A DNA stretch of 8,337 nucleotides from Elusimicrobiota bacterium. GTDB lineage: Bacteria > CG03. Positions 1 through 6,211 of this stretch are shown piece after piece (position 1 is the stretch's first letter; every line of letters begins with the position of its first letter). The stretch is from positions 1-8,337 of the forward strand of contig JAGHAG010000143.1 in NCBI GenBank assembly GCA_021161625.1. Reading direction: 5' to 3'. A program made the translations under genes and the position numbers. The notes below the pieces were generated by a model. That model saw nothing but the letters and a program-made list of their open reading frames with translations, ran no database searches and was not told the origin of the DNA.

Positions 1-146
1 AAATCCTAAATCCCAATGACCTAAACTGTTTGGAATTTAGAACATTGGTATTTTGATATTGTTTGGAACCACCGCCCTTTTTCAAAAGGGCGGGGCCCAG
101 CCCATCTGGAAATGGGCTGTGGTTTGTAATTTGGGATTTGGGATTT
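1..146. repeat. Nested palindromic element with a three-way junction
   Basis: Left arm 1-16 pairs with right arm 131-146 over all 16 positions, one being a G-T (wobble in RNA) pair. Inside, stem 67-71 (AACCA) pairs with 120-124 (TGGTT) and encloses two perfect hairpins: 72-93 (10-bp stem CCGCCCTTTT, 2-nt loop) and 98-119 (8-bp stem CAGCCCAT, 6-nt loop). Only GGCC (94-97) separates them, so the core folds into a three-way junction with almost no unpaired bases. Bases 1-70 between outer arm and core read as ten contiguous degenerate heptads (for example AAATCCT, AAATCCC, TTTGGAA, TTTAGAA), and 129-149 as three more (ATTTGGG twice, ATTTAAC). A competing pairing CCAATG 13-18 with CATTGG 43-48 exists. 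No T-tract follows either hairpin on either strand, so a plain intrinsic terminator is unlikely. The element may continue left of the window. Function is unknown. Confidence 0.75.
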
Positions 147-158
147 AACATTTCTTTC

Positions 159-200
159 TATCCTCTATCCTCTGTCCACTTTTCTACTTCATTTTATCGC
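159..200 (+). repeat. Degenerate heptad array, six units
   Basis: Six consecutive 7-nt units starting TATCCTC, TATCCTC, TGTCCAC, with decay toward the right end. Bases 168-183 are identical to 8193-8208. The array ends in CATTTTATCGC (190-200), a module that recurs with one or two changes at 6072-6082 and 8050-8060. It lies just upstream of the otsAB promoter, so it could also be a regulatory or insulating sequence; nothing in the sequence proves this. Confidence 0.75.
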
Positions 201-228
201 TTTATTATTTTTTATTTTAACACAAATA

Positions 229-237
229 TGCTATAAT
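229..237 (+). promoter_or_regulatory. Extended -10 promoter of the trehalose operon
   Basis: TGCTATAAT matches the TGn-TATAAT extended -10 consensus exactly. The expected -35 position (about 209-214, TTTTTA) is poor, as is tolerated by extended -10 promoters. Only 7 nt separate the hexamer from the ATG at 245, so transcription should begin at about 244-245 and the mRNA would be leaderless. No Shine-Dalgarno sequence precedes the ATG, which agrees with that reading. Confidence 0.7.
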
Positions 238-244
238 AAAACAA

Positions 245-2419
245 ATGGAAAGACTTCTGATTGTTTCAAATCGCCTTCCGGTAAGCGTTGAGAGAAGAAG
301 AAAAAAACTTACCTTTGTTCCGAGCACAGGGGGGCTTGCAACAGGTCTTGCTTCTTTAAAGCACTTTAAAAAATTTTTGTGGATAGGATGGCCAGGAGTA
401 AATAAAGAAAGAATAAAAGGGGAAGAAAAAAGTATCACCAGAAAATTAAGTGCAAAGGGATGTATTCCTGTTTTTCTGGACAGAAAATATGTTGATAATT
501 ATTATTATGGTTTCTGCAATAAGGTGTTGTGGCCTCTTTTCCACTATTTTCCGATTTATGCCCGTTATCAGAATAATTACTGGGAAGCGTATAAACTGGT
601 AAATCAGATTTTTGCTTCTGCAATTCTAAAAATTTTAAAACAGGATGATATTGTCTGGGTTCAGGATTATCATCTTTTTCTTCTGCCAAAACTTCTAAAA
701 GAAAAAAAGCCAAACACAAAAATTGCATTTTTTCTGCACATACCATTTCCCTCTGTTGAAATTTTCAAACTTCTTCCATGGAGAGAGGAAATTCTCAAAG
801 GAATTCTTGGGTCAGATTTAATTGGCTTTCACACTTATGATTATGTGGAACACTTCCTTGAATGCGTCAATCAGATTTTTGGCTTTGAAAATATAATGGG
901 TGAAATTCATCAGGGGGATAGAATTTCCCTTGTTGATGCTTTTCCTCTTGGAATTGATTTTGATAAATATCAATCCCTTGCTGTAAGCACCCAGACAAAA
1001 AGGGAACTCAAGAAACTTCAGAAAAGAATAAGGGGAAGAAAAGTGATTCTTTCTATTTCCCGACTTGATTACACAAAAGGAATTCTCCAGAGGTTAGAAG
1101 CGTATGAAAGGTTTTTAGAAAAGTATCCAGAAGCAAGAGGGAAAGTTGTTTTTATTCTTGTTGCTGTGCCTTCAAGGATGGGTGTTGAAGAATACCAGAA
1201 TTTAAAAAGAAAAATTGACGAAACCGTTGGACACATCAATGGAAGACACAGTTCAATTGACTGGATGCCTGTGTGGTATATGTATCGTTCCCTTACTCCT
1301 GCAATGCTTTCCGCATATTACAGAATTTCAGATGTTGCACTCATTACACCCCTGCGAGATGGGATGAATTTGATTGCAAAGGAATTTGTTGTAAGCAAAA
1401 TTGACAAAAAAGGCGTTCTTATTTTAAGTGAATTTGCAGGGGCAAGCAGGGAACTGGGGGAGGCAATAATTGTAAATCCAAACGACAGGGAAGCCCTTGC
1501 TGATGCAATAAAAGAAGGAATTTCGCTTCCTGAAACTGAACAGAAAAAGAGAATTGAGATTATGCAAAACCGTCTGAAGAGGTATGATATAAAAAGATGG
1601 GTGAAAGATTTTATGGACACACTTGAAAAAATCAAAACAATTCAGAAAAGTTTTGAAATAAAGCTCCTTACCCAGACCCCGTTAAAGCAGATAAAAACAA
1701 AATACAATTCTGCAAGAAAAAGATTGCTTCTGCTGGATTATGACGGGACACTTGTCCCGTTTGCTTCAAAACCGCAGGAAGCAGTTCCTGACAGACAGCT
1801 TCTTAGAATATTGAAAAAACTTGCCACAAATCCTCAGAATAAAGTTGTTATTGTAAGTGGAAGAGACAGATTTACTCTTGAGAAATGGTTTGGCAAGGTT
1901 TCTGCTGGCTTGGTTGCAGAGCACGGGATATGGATAAAAGAAGTGGAAGAAAGGTGGCAGACCATAGAGACCCTTGATAAACACTGGAAAGAAAAAATAA
2001 AGGAAGTTTTAGAACACTATGTTGACAGGACCCCGGGTTCTTTCATAGAAGAAAAGGAATTTTCCCTTGCTTGGCATTACAGAAATGTTCCTCAGGAACT
2101 TGCAGAAGTGAGAGTAAAGGAATTAAAAGAAGCGCTTTTTCATCTTACAGCAAATCTTGATTTGAGTGTTCTTGATATAAAAAAGGGGCTGGAGGTGAAA
2201 AATTCGTCAATAAACAAAGGAAGAGCCGTTTCCTACTGGCTTAAGAGGAGATGGAATTTTATTCTTGCAATGGGGGATGACACCACTGATGAAAACATTT
2301 TTGAAGTTCTCCCTGAAAATGCAATAACCATAAAGGTTGGTCTTGCCATTTCACGGGCAAAATTTAATATCCCCTCTTTTAGAGATGCCCGGAAGATTTT
2401 AAAGATGCTTTTAAAATGA
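245..2419 (+). CDS. otsAB: Bifunctional trehalose-6-phosphate synthase/phosphatase (fused OtsA-OtsB)
   Basis: A 724-residue cytosolic enzyme that makes trehalose-6-phosphate from UDP-glucose and glucose-6-phosphate, then dephosphorylates it to trehalose. Residues 1-465 are the GT20 synthase: GG 29-30 loop, WIGWPG 46-51, VQDYHL around D141, LHIPFPS 164-170, SRLDYTKG with R273 and K278, and LRDGMNLIAKE 370-380. Residues 490-724 are the HAD-type phosphatase: motif I DYDGT with D498 and D500, motif II S538 in VSGRD, K658 in the INKGR segment, and motif IV GDDTTDE with D678, D679 and D682. All key residues of both domains are present, so both activities are predicted, unlike fused homologues in which one half has decayed. 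The length suits a two-domain fusion. The ATG at 245 has no Shine-Dalgarno and sits 7 nt after a strong -10 element. The TGA overlaps the next gene's start (ATGA). Trehalose is a compatible solute and stress protectant. Confidence 0.96.
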   Translation: MERLLIVSNRLPVSVERRRKKLTFVPSTGGLATGLASLKHFKKFLWIGWPGVNKERIKGEEKSITRKLSAKGCIPVFLDRKYVDNYYYGFCNKVLWPLFHYFPIYARYQNNYWEAYKLVNQIFASAILKILKQDDIVWVQDYHLFLLPKLLKEKKPNTKIAFFLHIPFPSVEIFKLLPWREEILKGILGSDLIGFHTYDYVEHFLECVNQIFGFENIMGEIHQGDRISLVDAFPLGIDFDKYQSLAVSTQTKRELKKLQKRIRGRKVILSISRLDYTKGILQRLEAYERFLEKYPEARGKVVFILVAVPSRMGVEEYQNLKRKIDETVGHINGRHSSIDWMPVWYMYRSLTPAMLSAYYRISDVALITPLRDGMNLIAKEFVVSKIDKKGVLILSEFAGASRELGEAIIVNPNDREALADAIKEGISLPETEQKKRIEIMQNRLKRYDIKRWVKDFMDTLEKIKTIQKSFEIKLLTQTPLKQIKTKYNSARKRLLLLDYDGTLVPFASKPQEAVPDRQLLRILKKLATNPQNKVVIVSGRDRFTLEKWFGKVSAGLVAEHGIWIKEVEERWQTIETLDKHWKEKIKEVLEHYVDRTPGSFIEEKEFSLAWHYRNVPQELAEVRVKELKEALFHLTANLDLSVLDIKKGLEVKNSSINKGRAVSYWLKRRWNFILAMGDDTTDENIFEVLPENAITIKVGLAISRAKFNIPSFRDARKILKMLLK

Positions 2420-3060
2420 GTGAAAACACTTTTAGATTTTACACAAGATTAAATCAGATACGACTTCTTGACAACAAAGCAAAAAACATAGTCGAACTTC
2501 TTGAAAACATAAAAATTGTTGGCGGAAGTTCCATCTATTATCACACGCACAGATTTCTTGTCAAGCACCACTTTTTAAAAACAGGTCCTGTAAATGATTT
2601 TGCTTACTGGGTTGAGGAATTTTTAGGAGAAAATGTTTTAGCAGAAAAACTTGCAAGCATTTACATAACAGATTATTCTTCAATTGCAGATTTAAGATAT
2701 GCTCTTATTTCAAAAATTGCCCAGTACTTAAGCACAAAACCCCGAATTGTAAGTGTTTCCCCTGAAAAGGAGTTTCGTTTTATGTCCTGTCGGACTTTTA
2801 TATTGCCAACATCCTATATTGCAAAAAATCTTCCTGAGTTTATTGAGAAAATAAAGCATGTAAGTATTCATTCAATCTATTTTCATCTTTTTGAAGCAAG
2901 GTTAAGGCTTGCCAAACCTGACAATGACTTTTCAATCTGGTTGAGGGATGCAGGTTTTAAAAAAGCAGCCCAGGAAATTTCAAAGCTTGACCCATATACG
3001 GATACACTTTATGGTATCAGAGAAAAAATTGTAAGGGTTCTTGAAGAAAATGGTCATTGA
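2416..3060 (+). CDS. DUF5752-like protein of unknown function in the trehalose operon
   Basis: A 214-residue soluble protein without signal peptide or membrane segment. From memory it resembles the DUF5752 family, which is found beside trehalose glycosyltransferases; the match is by recall, not search. It is an internal duplication: residues about 25-106 and 139-211 share SIYYH (39-43) with SIYFH (153-157) and NDFAYW (60-65) with NDFSIW (170-175), each followed by a helical stretch. A central segment (about 107-138, with a single Cys at 125) links the halves. It starts at the ATG of an ATGA overlap with otsAB and its end overlaps treT by 11 nt, so it is probably translated by coupling with both. 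This suggests a role tied to trehalose synthesis, perhaps as partner or regulator of the enzymes. That role is inferred from context only; no catalytic motif is recognised. Confidence 0.8.
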   Translation: MSENTFRFYTRLNQIRLLDNKAKNIVELLENIKIVGGSSIYYHTHRFLVKHHFLKTGPVNDFAYWVEEFLGENVLAEKLASIYITDYSSIADLRYALISKIAQYLSTKPRIVSVSPEKEFRFMSCRTFILPTSYIAKNLPEFIEKIKHVSIHSIYFHLFEARLRLAKPDNDFSIWLRDAGFKKAAQEISKLDPYTDTLYGIREKIVRVLEENGH

Positions 3061-4273
3061 CAGATACATTCCAATTGTTGGTGATGAGGTGGTTGATGAG
3101 ATAAAATTGCTCTCAAAATACATTTCAGGAAAAGTTATTCAGCACATAAATTCAACAGCAGTTGGCGGTGGGGTTGCAGAAATTTTAAACCGTCTTGTGC
3201 CTCTTTTTGAAGATTTGGGGATAAAAATTTACTGGGATGTCATAAGAGGTGATAGCACCTTTTTCGGGATTACAAAGAAAATTCATAATGCTCTTCATGG
3301 GAAAAATCTGATTCTAACACACAGGGATATTGAGTATTACAATGCAATCACCCAGCAGAACATAAAAAAGATGAGATTTAATGGCGATGTGATTGTTGTC
3401 CATGACCCACAGCCGCTCGGTCTTATAAAAGCAAAGAAAAATAATGGTTCAAGATGGGTATGGCGATGTCATGTGGATGTTGTAAGGTCAAAACCAAATG
3501 TATGGAATTTTCTTGTAAAAGAAATTGTAAAATACGACCGTGTTATTTTTTCTGCCCCAGCATTTTCAAAGCCCCTTCCAATAGAGCAGGTTTTAATTCC
3601 ACCGTCAATAGACCCTTTAAGTGATAAGAACAAGGAACTGGATAAAAAGACAATTCAAGGAGTTCTTGACAAATATAAAATAGAGAAGAACAAGCCCATA
3701 ATCACGCAGATTTCAAGGTATGATTTTTTAAAAGACCCTGTTGGCGTGATAAAAGCATTTAAAATGGTTAAAAAGAATTTTGACTGTCAGCTGGTCCTGG
3801 CAGGAAATGTTGCAACAGATGACCCTGAACACGATAAAGTTTTAAATGCAGTCAAGGAGGAAGCAGGGAATGACCCTGATATCCATGTTCTTGTAATTCA
3901 ACCTGAAAACAATGACATTGAAGTAAATGCCTTACAGAGAGCAAGTGATATAATTTTGCAGAAATCCATAAGAGAGGGGTTTGCTTTAACAGTTACAGAA
4001 GCCCTCTGGAAGGCAAAACCTGTTGTTGCCTCAAATGTTGGAGGAATTCCTCTTCAAATCACGCACAAACATTCAGGAATTTTAACCCACAGCATTGAAG
4101 GCACTGCTTACTGGATAAAACAACTTTTAAGTGACCCTGAATATGCGAAAAAACTTGGAGAAAACGGAAAAGAGCACATCAGACACAATTTTCTTATAAC
4201 AAGACACATAAGGGATTATTTGCTTTTGTTTTTATCCCTCTATAAAAAAGAAGACATCGTATCCCTTACCTGA
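3050..4273 (+). CDS. treT: GT4 trehalose synthase, TreT-like (trehalose glycosyltransferring synthase)
   Basis: A 407-residue GT-B glycosyltransferase of family 4. The TreT family joins an NDP-glucose and free glucose into trehalose in one reversible step. Residues 33-45, with the glycine-rich GGGVAE loop (39-44), match the N-terminal region known from archaeal TreT. HDPQP (118-122) and WRCHVD (138-143) are also typical. The nucleotide-sugar side is complete: SRYDFLKDP (222-230) with R223 and K228, and the E-x7-E signature E309/E317 in REGFALTVTE. The ATG at 3050 was chosen; an in-frame TTG at 3041 would add three residues but has no better ribosome site. The gene overlaps the upstream one by 11 nt, implying translational coupling. 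Substrate is the uncertain point, because related GT4 enzymes use other acceptors; the operon context favours trehalose. No GC-rich terminator is visible in the 141-bp gap that follows. Confidence 0.85.
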   Translation: MVIDRYIPIVGDEVVDEIKLLSKYISGKVIQHINSTAVGGGVAEILNRLVPLFEDLGIKIYWDVIRGDSTFFGITKKIHNALHGKNLILTHRDIEYYNAITQQNIKKMRFNGDVIVVHDPQPLGLIKAKKNNGSRWVWRCHVDVVRSKPNVWNFLVKEIVKYDRVIFSAPAFSKPLPIEQVLIPPSIDPLSDKNKELDKKTIQGVLDKYKIEKNKPIITQISRYDFLKDPVGVIKAFKMVKKNFDCQLVLAGNVATDDPEHDKVLNAVKEEAGNDPDIHVLVIQPENNDIEVNALQRASDIILQKSIREGFALTVTEALWKAKPVVASNVGGIPLQITHKHSGILTHSIEGTAYWIKQLLSDPEYAKKLGENGKEHIRHNFLITRHIRDYLLLFLSLYKKEDIVSLT

Positions 4274-4379
4274 TACATTTTTGCTTATATTTTTCCTGAG
4301 GCAATCAGTTTTAAAGGATGAAAATTCTTTGCACTTAATTTTTTTTGACAAAGGTGGTTTTTTTCTAATACGAAAATAA

Positions 4380-4408
4380 TTGTTTTTAATATCTAAATTT
4401 GATAAAAT
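4380..4408 (+). promoter_or_regulatory. Extended -10 promoter of the toxin-antitoxin pair
   Basis: TGATAAAAT (4400-4408) fits the extended -10 pattern TGn-TAtAAT with one mismatch. TTGTTT at 4380-4385 lies 17 nt upstream of the hexamer as a half-matching -35. The ATG at 4415 comes 6 nt after the hexamer and has no Shine-Dalgarno, so a leaderless or nearly leaderless transcript is predicted, as for otsAB. The rest of the 4274-4414 gap is plain AT-rich DNA without heptad arrays or hairpins. Confidence 0.55.
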
Positions 4409-4414
4409 AGTTTT

Positions 4415-4702
4415 ATGAAAATAAAAAACAAGTTTCTTTTCCCTGAATATGATGTAAATTCTCTTGATTTTAAAAGGGACAAATTTGTCATTACCCAGCG
4501 AATTCTTGAAAATGGAAACTTAAGGCAGATTAAGGGATTGATAAAAATTTATGGTCTTAAATGGATAAAAAAATTCATAAAGAGTTCAGGTATAAAAAAA
4601 CTTTCTATAAGGAGTTTAAACTTCTGGTTGACTTTGTTAGATATTAAAGATAAAGATAAGATATTAAAAGAGAAGTTGAAGAATCAATTCTGGAATTTTT
4701 GA
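4415..4702 (+). CDS. Probable antitoxin, DUF6922-like, partner of AbiEii toxin
   Basis: A basic 95-residue protein. Its form recalls DUF6922 proteins: an N-terminal FPEYD segment, a central ITQRILENGN helix followed by an IKGLIKIYG helix, and a C-terminal LSIRSLNFW signature (around residues 63-71). Such small proteins commonly precede AbiEii-family nucleotidyltransferase toxins, and the gene directly downstream is one. Its TGA stop lies inside the TTGA overlap with the toxin start, the coupled arrangement usual for antitoxin-first pairs. The ATG has no Shine-Dalgarno but follows an extended -10 by 6 nt. The protein presumably neutralises the toxin and may autoregulate the promoter; both are family-level inferences. 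The assignment rests on remembered family shape plus context. Confidence 0.75.
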   Translation: MKIKNKFLFPEYDVNSLDFKRDKFVITQRILENGNLRQIKGLIKIYGLKWIKKFIKSSGIKKLSIRSLNFWLTLLDIKDKDKILKEKLKNQFWNF

Positions 4703-5352
4703 AGAATAGGTTAAATTTAGAAGTCCTTGATGAGAAAAGAAAAGAAGTTCTGAATTTCATTTTTTCTTTGCCATTTGGAAATAGTTTTTATCTTGCTGGT
4801 GGAACAGGTCTTGCGGTTCAGATTGGGCATAGAAATTCAATTGATTTTGACCTGTTTTCATCTTCAAATCAACTGAAATTTAAAGACAGAGAGAGGATAA
4901 AGAGACAGTTAAGAAAATTTGATGGTTTAAGAGTCATTTTTGAAGAGGATAATATACTTGATGTTTCTTTGACAGATGTTAGAATAAGTTTTTTTTATTA
5001 CCCATACAGGTTGGTAAAATCTTTTCTTACTTCAGGGAAAATAAAGGTTGCTTCAATGGAAGATATTGCTTTGATGAAACTTGCTGCAATTATTTCTCGA
5101 GGAAGCAGGAAAGATTTTATTGACCTTTACTTTATTATCAGAGAATATATTCCTTTAAAAAATTTGTTTCGTATGGCAAAAAGGAAATATCCTGAAGTTT
5201 ATGACTTTTCTATTCTTGCTTTAAAAGGGCTTACTTTTTTCAAAGATGCAGAAAAAGAAAAGATGCCTTTGATGTTCAAAAAGGTTAGATGGAAAAAAAT
5301 AAAAGATTTTTTTATCCAGGAAACAAAAAAAATTGTTTTTAATCCAGGTTAA
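4699..5352 (+). CDS. Nucleotidyltransferase AbiEii/AbiGii toxin family protein
   Basis: A 217-residue minimal nucleotidyltransferase. The NTase signature is clear: YLAGGTGLAV (31-40) followed by HRNSIDFDLF (44-53), with metal-binding D49 and D51. The second conserved block, ALMKLAAIISRGSRKDFIDL (124-143, with K127, R137 and D139), is typical of AbiEii. Members of this family transfer nucleotides to cellular RNA such as tRNA and act in growth arrest or phage abortive infection; the substrate here is unknown. The annotated start is TTG at 4699, overlapping the antitoxin stop as TTGA. The frame stays open upstream to a TAA at 4657, and the extra codons read like protein (REVEESILEFLKNRL), but no ATG or GTG is available there. 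The true start may therefore be CTG 4690 or another non-ATG codon. The stop shares TTAA (5349-5352) with lemA, which converges on it. Confidence 0.88.
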   Translation: MKNRLNLEVLDEKRKEVLNFIFSLPFGNSFYLAGGTGLAVQIGHRNSIDFDLFSSSNQLKFKDRERIKRQLRKFDGLRVIFEEDNILDVSLTDVRISFFYYPYRLVKSFLTSGKIKVASMEDIALMKLAAIISRGSRKDFIDLYFIIREYIPLKNLFRMAKRKYPEVYDFSILALKGLTFFKDAEKEKMPLMFKKVRWKKIKDFFIQETKKIVFNPG

Positions 5353-5362
5353 AATTTTACCT
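5346..5362. other. Palindrome over the two convergent stop codons
   Basis: AGGTTAAAATTTTACCT is an inverted repeat (AGGT/ACCT and AAAA/TTTT with one bulged T) that contains the stops of both the toxin gene and lemA. T-rich runs follow on each side (5362-5390 on plus; on minus the complement of 5323-5342). It might act as a weak two-way terminator, but the stem is mostly A-T, so confidence is low. Confidence 0.3.
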
Positions 5363-5918
5363 TTGGGGTTTCTTTTTCTTTTTCCTCTATTTTCCAGTAA
5401 GGGCGGGATTCTGTAAGCCCTCTCATTTTTGCAAAAATTGAGCCAAAGATTTCTCTTCTGTAGGTGTTGAACTCTTTTACCGCACGGTTGTATCTCATCC
5501 TTGCAACAGCAATTCTGTTTTCAGTTCCTGCAAGTTCATCCTGAAGACGAATAAAATTCTGATTTGCCTTTAAATCAGGGTAGTTTTCCACAATTGCAAG
5601 AAGTCGCGAAAGAGCCCCGCCAAGTTCATTTGCTGCCTGAATTTTTGCTTTTATGGAACCCTTTTCAGAAATTAAACCTGAAAGTTTTGCACGGCTGTCT
5701 GCAACATTTTCAAAAATTTCTTTCTCGTGCTTTGCATAACCCTTTACAGTTTCAACAAGATTTGGGATGAGGTCATTTCTTCTTTTTAGCTGATTTTCAA
5801 TTTCAGCCCACGCCTCGTTTACTCTTTCATCAAGTTGAACAACATAGTTCAGGTTTTTTACAATCCACACTCCAATTAAAATTACAAGAACAAAAATTAT
5901 TATCAATCCTTTTTTCAT
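5349..5918 (-). CDS. lemA: LemA family membrane protein
   Basis: A 189-residue protein with an N-terminal membrane anchor (about residues 4-21) and a long helical domain, matching the usual size and layout of LemA. The family signature is intact: VQLDERVNEAWAEIENQL, followed by KRRNDLIPNLVETVKGYAKHE. The C-terminal half has the typical FNTYRREIFG segment, and the protein ends in a charged tail (EEKEKETPKVKF). LemA proteins sit in the cytoplasmic membrane; their biochemical role is not established. The ATG at 5918 was chosen because AGGAGG at 5932-5927 lies 8 nt before it. The longer GTG at 5927 would start inside that ribosome site. A TPM-domain gene, a frequent partner of lemA, lies upstream on the same strand but is separated by about 290 bp of repeats. 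The 3' end overlaps the toxin gene by 4 bp. Confidence 0.93.
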   Translation of the reverse strand: MKKGLIIIFVLVILIGVWIVKNLNYVVQLDERVNEAWAEIENQLKRRNDLIPNLVETVKGYAKHEKEIFENVADSRAKLSGLISEKGSIKAKIQAANELGGALSRLLAIVENYPDLKANQNFIRLQDELAGTENRIAVARMRYNRAVKEFNTYRREIFGSIFAKMRGLTESRPYWKIEEKEKETPKVKF

Positions 5919-5926
5919 CACCATCA

Positions 5927-5932
5927 CCTCCT
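5927..5932 (-). promoter_or_regulatory. Strong Shine-Dalgarno of lemA
   Basis: AGGAGG on the minus strand, 8 nt before the ATG at 5918. It decides the start against the in-frame GTG/ATG/GTG codons at 5927, 5924 and 5921. Confidence 0.85.
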
Positions 5933-5937
5933 ACATA

Positions 5938-5979
5938 TTGTAAATTTTAAATTTTAAATTGTAAATTTTAAATTTTTCA
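5938..5979. repeat. AT-only heptad array upstream of lemA
   Basis: Six contiguous 7-nt units on the plus strand: TTGTAAA, TTTTAAA twice, TTGTAAA, TTTTAAA, TTTTTCA. On the minus strand each TTGTAAA boundary yields TACAAT, a good -10 match. The copy at 5963-5958 would place a start site about 33 nt before the lemA ATG, so the array may double as the lemA promoter. The -35 region (TTACGG, 5986-5981) is weak. Confidence 0.65.
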
Positions 5980-6000
5980 TCCGTAAATCCCCCCTCTCAA

Positions 6001-6023
6001 TCTCCCCCCTTTAAGGGGGGAGA
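6001..6023. repeat. C/G-run hairpin
   Basis: Perfect inverted repeat with arms TCTCCCCCC and GGGGGGAGA around TTTAA. A related unpaired C-run (ATCCCCCCTCTC) starts at 5987 and a G-run (TAGGGGG) lies at 6029-6035, so longer alternative pairings are possible. No T-tract follows on either strand. Confidence 0.7.
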
Positions 6024-6042
6024 AACAGTAGGGGGTTGTCAT

Positions 6043-6082
6043 CTTGTTTTCTTGTCTTCTTGTCTCCATGTCACTTTATCGC
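6043..6082 (+). repeat. Octad array, five units
   Basis: Five 8-nt units in exact register: CTTGTTTT, CTTGTCTT, CTTGTCTC, CATGTCAC, TTTATCGC. The last two contain CACTTTATCGC (6072-6082), the module also seen at 190-200 and 8050-8060. Confidence 0.65.
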
Positions 6083-6108
6083 AGACCAAGGGTCTTGAGC
6101 TACATATA

Positions 6109-6134
6109 TCCGCCGTAGCTTTAGCGTAGGCGGA
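6109..6134. repeat. Hairpin with internal CGTAG direct repeat
   Basis: Arms TCCGCC (6109-6114) and GGCGGA (6129-6134) surround a 14-nt loop. CGTAG occurs twice (6114-6118, 6125-6129), each copy overlapping the inner edge of an arm. The hairpin sits one base before the heptad array at 6136 and about 80 bp downstream of the TPM gene. It lacks a T-tract on either strand. Confidence 0.65.
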
Positions 6135-6135
6135 C

Positions 6136-6191
6136 TATCCTCTTTCCACTATCCACTATTCGCTTTTCCCTCATTACTCGTTACTCATTAC
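6136..6191 (-). repeat. Heptad array, eight units, inverted copy of 7970-8025
   Basis: Eight units in exact 7-nt register, reading TATCCTC, TTTCCAC, TATCCAC at the left and TCATTAC, TCGTTAC, TCATTAC at the right. The reverse complement matches 7970-8025 at 50 of 56 positions without a gap and with the same unit order. It lies just downstream of the TPM gene. Confidence 0.85.
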
Positions 6192-6211
6192 TTCTATATC
6201 CGACTTCCATT

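Noticed and set aside
1700..2419. Degenerate, inactive phosphatase half of the OtsA-OtsB fusion
   Set aside because: All four HAD motifs are intact (D498/D500, S538, K658, D678/D679/D682), so decay is not supported.
3041..3049. TTG at 3041 as the treT start
   Set aside because: The ATG three codons later gives the expected N-terminus and there is no ribosome site favouring TTG.
4345..4350. Perfect TTGACA -35 box upstream of the antitoxin
   Set aside because: The only nearby -10 candidate (TAATAC, 4366-4371) matches poorly with a 15-nt gap; the extended -10 at 4400-4408 is better placed.
4415..5352. Frameshift splitting a single gene at 4700
   Set aside because: Each protein is complete for its own family and the TTGA overlap is normal for this type of toxin-antitoxin pair.
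5919..5927. GTG at 5927 as the lemA start
   Set aside because: It overlaps the AGGAGG ribosome site itself; ATG at 5918 has ideal 8-nt spacing.
6001..6134. Hairpins 6001-6023 and 6109-6134 as rho-independent terminators
   Set aside because: No run of T follows either hairpin on either strand; they look like dispersed palindromes.
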